Shown here piece by piece: positions 60,727-64,000 of a stretch of DNA of 64,000 nt; positions within the stretch are counted from its first letter, which is position 1; every line of letters starts with the position of its first letter. Position numbers and translations under genes: made by a program. Origin of the DNA: Prostheceraeus crozeri (Eukaryota > Platyhelminthes > Polycladida > Euryleptidae); the NCBI GenBank assembly GCA_907163375.1, contig CAJQUW010015452.1:186001-250000 (forward strand), read 5' to 3'. A model generated the notes under the pieces. The model was given only the letters and a program-made list of their open reading frames with translations, had not been told where the DNA came from and searched no databases.

Positions 60727-61884
60727 TTATAAGAAGAACATCAACTCATGAAGTAGCATTAACCATAATATGAATCAAAGAACTCTTCCTTGCATGTCAG
60801 AAAAAATTTCATGTTGAGATCTATGAAAATGTGGAATTTACAAGCTTATTTTTGAGGCGCCATTTTCTTTCTAGAAGTGCACTTATCAATAAAAGTCATT
60901 ATATTGGTGAATGTTATTAACAAAATATGAGAAATTAACCTGCATTCACACAGTTGATGAAAATCAAATGAAAATATTTCTTTTATGCTTTGCCTTTTAT
61001 GTCCTAAAAATTGCTCTTTTGACGGTTTTAGAATTACTAGTACTTTTGACGCTGCTCTTATAACTTAACTAAGTCGAGTTCTTCTATCGAGATTTGGATA
61101 GGACTATGGATCCCACGTTTGGACCTGAGACCCTTTTCGGACTTCTGAGAAAATATTGCCCTTCCAGCCGACTTCACATGACTCACTACCGAAAGATTGC
61201 AAGGTCAGATCCTAAACCAAACGTTGCGAAAATTACTAACTGACACTCTCATTTACATAGTTTTGTGCATTTTAGTCGAGAATTAGTGAATTCAAATAAA
61301 CTATCTAAAACAAAATAACTATTTTTGATGTTAATGCAACTTCATAAGGTACATTATAGCAAATATGAGAGTGATAAAATCACGCGATATGATTGAATGA
61401 AATTAATAGAAAATTTCACATAATTTTGGGATTTCCACTGTTGCTATGTTTGCTCTTCTTAGACGGATGGAGCACTCGCTTCAATGATATCAGATCAAAA
61501 AGAAAGCCGACTTCACTGTGGTGCTTTCATTTTCAAATACCTGTCTAACTTCGCTCTGCTCTGATGTGAGTGCTATGTGTGGGTTAAATTTCGGCTCAGT
61601 ATCATTTCATGAAACACAGACGCAGCATATCGCAGGAGAAACATTATCTGAGTAGGAGAAACATTATCTATAGTAGGTCAAACCAGCGGTATAAAAGGAA
61701 TGAAGGCAGATTTAAGGCAGAATGCACATGGGTGATGGGTGACTGATTGTTCTTTTATCCTGGATTTTTTACATATTTGATTGTTGTTGTGTGGTCTCAA
61801 GATTGTCAAAGTATTGCCGCATGGAGTTCGTCCGTCGGAGTGACGAAGAATATACATGTACGTGGGACAATATACATGTAGAAT

Positions 61885-62172
61885 TTTAGTACTTTTAAAA
61901 GGCTCAGTAGCTGTTACCGATCAGTTTTAGAAAGCACTGAATCTATTGAAAGTGGCTACAGAAAGTCCCCGTTACATGCAATTGCACGTGGTCGTCAAAT
62001 TGTGTTGTGTGGTCGAACCCTGAACGTGTCCATGGAAGTGATCAGGAAGGGGAATGGACACAATGCTTCAACAAAGTCCAACTATGTCTACTTTGAGGAA
62101 GAAGTATGTTGTGAAGCATGTGAAGCTTGCCATGAAATCCTGACTTTACATCCACTTCGTGAACATCAATGA
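61885..62172 (+). other. Arm B copy of the unknown open frame (partner of 35358-35640)
   Basis: It stays open from the FKRLSSCY segment to EACEACHEILTLHPLREHQ and stop, with about four base differences from arm A over nearly 290 bases. See the arm A entry for features. Confidence 0.3.
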
Positions 62173-62206
62173 ACCAGTTGAAAATAAGCAGAAAGAATTT
62201 TGACGA

Positions 62207-63947
62207 GAGAGAGAGAAATGTTTATATTGTATTGTCGAATAGAAATCAGAAATAAAATGCACAGATAAAAGTAGCAGAATGACAGATTTGTTTAGTCGAA
62301 ACTAAGAACACATTCGTATACGCGTACAAAAGCAAGTATAAAACTAATAGTCACGTGCATTTAGTGTCTCGTAGATGACCTTGAAAGGGTGCTACAAATG
62401 CGTGGAAAAAAAGAATTTTGACGACGTAAAGTTCTACAGAATGGTACGGCGAGACGCCCACTTGGTAAATAGCTGGGGAACAATTCTCTGATGGAAGTCT
62501 CTAATCTTTCCAGGCTGTTGAAGGTGTTGATAGCTTGCGACCATCTTCTAGCTTCAATGTCATCCAGCTTCAGATCACGCGATTTGATTTTCAGACAGCG
62601 CCTCTGAATCTTCTCTAGTCGGTTTGAGTCTGTTGAGGAGATTCCCACAAACGCTGGGCAGCAGTACTCTATCAGCGACCGAACCAATGCTTGATAAATG
62701 GTAGTGAAGTCATCAATACTAGTGACAGATCTGACCCGCCTCAGAATGTACATGCGTTGAGCACACTTTTTCTCGATGAACTTTACATGGCCTCTCCATC
62801 CAAGGTTCGCATCCAAATGAACCCCAAGAAACCGAATGCTGTCTTGGAACTTGACAGTTGGGATGGCACCCTCGATACTGCAAATGCTCTTGAATCCACC
62901 GCGGTAATTCACTAGACCAGTGGTTTTCTCCGTATTCAAGGTCAATTCATTTGACGCAACCCAATCAGAAATATTGTCAAGATCACTTTCGATCTCAGCA
63001 AGATCCTTTGGAATGCTGGACTTTCGGACTCTTGATAAGAAACAAATGTCGTCAACATACTTGATTATGTGGTTCGAGGGGAAAATAGTCTGAAGCGATG
63101 AAATATAAATGCCGAACAAATAAGGTCCTAGGAGGGACCCCTGTGGCACTCCTCCTGTGACCTTCATCAATTCACTCTTCTGTCCATCAATGCGTACTCT
63201 CTGTTGCCTGTCCGATAAGTAGCTCTTCAATAACAACAGAAATCCCGCAGGAAGATTCATCTGACTGGCCTTGGAAAGCAGCTTTGAGTGACAAACTCTG
63301 TCAAAGGCCTTGGAGAGGTCAAAGCTGATCAGAATAGCGGCTCCCGTATGTGGGTCATCGGCAAATCTGGTTAGGGCATCGTGAGCATAGATGACAGCGT
63401 GAGTTGTTGATGATTTCTTCCTAATCCCGTATTGATTAGCACCAAGGTGAGCTGTTAGCTGGGGACGGATGCTTGATAGGATGACACGCTCGGCTATCTT
63501 GGCTGGAATTGGCAAGAGGCTAATCGGTCTGGATTTTTCTATTACATTCTCCGAGGTTTTGGGGATCGGGATTATGTCACCAATTTTCCAGATCAGTGGA
63601 AAACGTCTTTGGCGCAGGCATTCACTGATGAGGTGATGGATCGGCTCAGCGAGGACCAGAGAGCACTTCTTGTAAACTGCAGTAGGCACAGAATCACTTC
63701 CAGTTGCCTTTGGTGGGAGTCGTGAAAGAATGCTCCAGATGCCCTCAACACTTAACTCAGGTAACCAGCAGTCGTCTGGAGACCCGTCGACGAAGTCAAA
63801 ACTGGAGTTGTTGGCAATGCTACAGTAATAGTCATTGATCGTATTGAGCACCTCGGATGGATTACTGGAGTTTCTGAGCCAATCACTGGGATCTCTTCCA
63901 GATTTCCCCCTCTCCATCTTGACGAATGACCATAGACCCCTTGCGGA
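62207..63947 (-). mobile_element. 5'-truncated LINE with empty site preserved in arm A
   Basis: The 1741-bp minus-strand insertion is flanked by ACGA (62203-62206 and 63948-63951). Arm A has the uninterrupted sequence TTTTGACGACTGTCAG (inverse of the 35310 region), proving both borders. The 3' tail is a (CT)n simple repeat (GAGAGAGAGAG on the plus strand at 62207). The 5' end stops upstream of the reverse-transcriptase domain, so the endonuclease part is missing. Confidence 0.92.
62361..63947 (-). CDS. LINE reverse transcriptase, N-terminally truncated, uninterrupted frame
   Basis: The frame is open for about 528 codons from the 5' truncation point. The apparent ATG at 63977 lies in flanking DNA, so the first ten residues of that longer frame are not LINE-derived. 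Blocks visible: LPPKATGSDSVPTAVYKKC, IPIPKTSENVIEKSRPISLL, ISFDLSKAFDRV (first catalytic Asp), TGGVPQGSLLGPYLFGIY, IKYVDDICFLSR (about 63049-63060) and the thumb FLGVHLDANLGWRGHV. The C terminus ends LRRQNSFFPRI. The catalytic box is YVDD instead of the usual YADD or FADD of LINEs. The intact frame points to a recent insertion. Confidence 0.92.
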   Translation of the reverse strand, partial: SARGLWSFVKMERGKSGRDPSDWLRNSSNPSEVLNTINDYYCSIANNSSFDFVDGSPDDCWLPELSVEGIWSILSRLPPKATGSDSVPTAVYKKCSLVLAEPIHHLISECLRQRRFPLIWKIGDIIPIPKTSENVIEKSRPISLLPIPAKIAERVILSSIRPQLTAHLGANQYGIRKKSSTTHAVIYAHDALTRFADDPHTGAAILISFDLSKAFDRVCHSKLLSKASQMNLPAGFLLLLKSYLSDRQQRVRIDGQKSELMKVTGGVPQGSLLGPYLFGIYISSLQTIFPSNHIIKYVDDICFLSRVRKSSIPKDLAEIESDLDNISDWVASNELTLNTEKTTGLVNYRGGFKSICSIEGAIPTVKFQDSIRFLGVHLDANLGWRGHVKFIEKKCAQRMYILRRVRSVTSIDDFTTIYQALVRSLIEYCCPAFVGISSTDSNRLEKIQRRCLKIKSRDLKLDDIEARRWSQAINTFNSLERLETSIRELFPSYLPSGRLAVPFCRTLRRQNSFFPRICSTLSRSSTRH

Positions 63948-64000
63948 ACGACTGTCAGCTGCTCTGTCAATACTCAATCTCTACATCCAATTCTGTTTAT

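Larger units (their letters stand above)
53794..64000. repeat. Arm B of the large inverted duplication, enlarged by transposon insertions
   Basis: It begins inside the copy of synaptotagmin exon 3 and follows arm A in inverse orientation to the end of the window, matching A down to about 35277. Compared with A it has five extra segments: 54380-57511 (DNA transposon), 58434-58625, about 58780-59510, about 60151-61282 (LINE, SINE) and 62207-63947 (LINE). It lacks the 1.0 kb at 35846-36848 of A. The duplicated exon order on the plus strand is 3, 4, 5; exon 6 should lie beyond the window. Confidence 0.92.

Noticed and set aside
62361-63977. A complete 538-residue ORF starting at the ATG at 63977
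   Set aside because: The first ten codons match arm A flanking DNA, so the ATG lies outside the LINE; the real element is 5'-truncated at 63947.
1-64000. CRISPR arrays, bacterial operons or rRNA genes
   Set aside because: Nothing of the kind is seen; the spaced repeats at 27070-27205 are irregular, and the window is eukaryotic in all gene features.

Overview
The window looks like nuclear DNA of a non-vertebrate animal. It is AT-rich, with GT-AG spliced genes, large introns and a dense mix of DNA transposons, LINE fragments and tRNA-derived SINEs. The mix (pogo, hAT, piggyBac and CACTA/Chapaev-like transposons, LINEs with simple-repeat tails) and the frequent TAGGCCTA and TACATGTA words would suit a marine invertebrate, possibly a deuterostome. 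No species can be named from the sequence alone.

Host genes. (1) A terminal exon of an unrecognised plus-strand gene lies at 288-485. (2) The last four coding exons of GBF1, the large Arf guanine-nucleotide exchange factor of the early Golgi, lie on the plus strand at 11669-20757. (3) A synaptotagmin gene lies on the minus strand at 46986-34351. Its six coding exons join in phase into about 412 residues: an N-terminal membrane segment, C2A, C2B and a WHPL-type C terminus. It is closest to SYT12 and lacks most of the calcium-binding aspartates. GBF1 and the synaptotagmin gene are tail to tail, with a 13.6 kb transposon-rich interval between them.

Mobile elements from left to right: a LINE scrap (2.95-3.25 kb); a hAT-like element (6305-8845) with a LINE inserted in it; a SINE (9.9 kb); several fold-back elements (9.1-9.7, 10.7, 10.95-11.17, 13.2 and 33.9 kb); a LINE 3' end in the last GBF1 intron; a pogo-type transposon of 3.0 kb with TA target duplications and a C-terminal PHD finger (22025-25040); a piggyBac-like remnant (25.15-26.88 kb); orphan ends of the same terminal motif (28.5 kb); a TA-flanked MITE (29851-30316); a hAT-like dimerisation-domain scrap (31.1 kb); SINEs at 42, 44 and 45 kb; and a hAT-like element at 49.87-51.12 kb.

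The most striking structure is a large inverted duplication. The 3' half of the synaptotagmin gene (about 35.28-39.71 kb, arm A) is repeated in opposite orientation from about 53.79 kb to the right end of the window (arm B). Arm B starts inside the C2A exon and is a pseudogene. It has become a trap for transposons: a 3132-bp CACTA/Chapaev-like element with GTAA target duplications, a LINE and SINE cluster, and a 1741-bp LINE with an open reverse-transcriptase frame have all inserted there. Arm A preserves the empty site for each of these insertions, so boundaries and target duplications can be read directly from the window.
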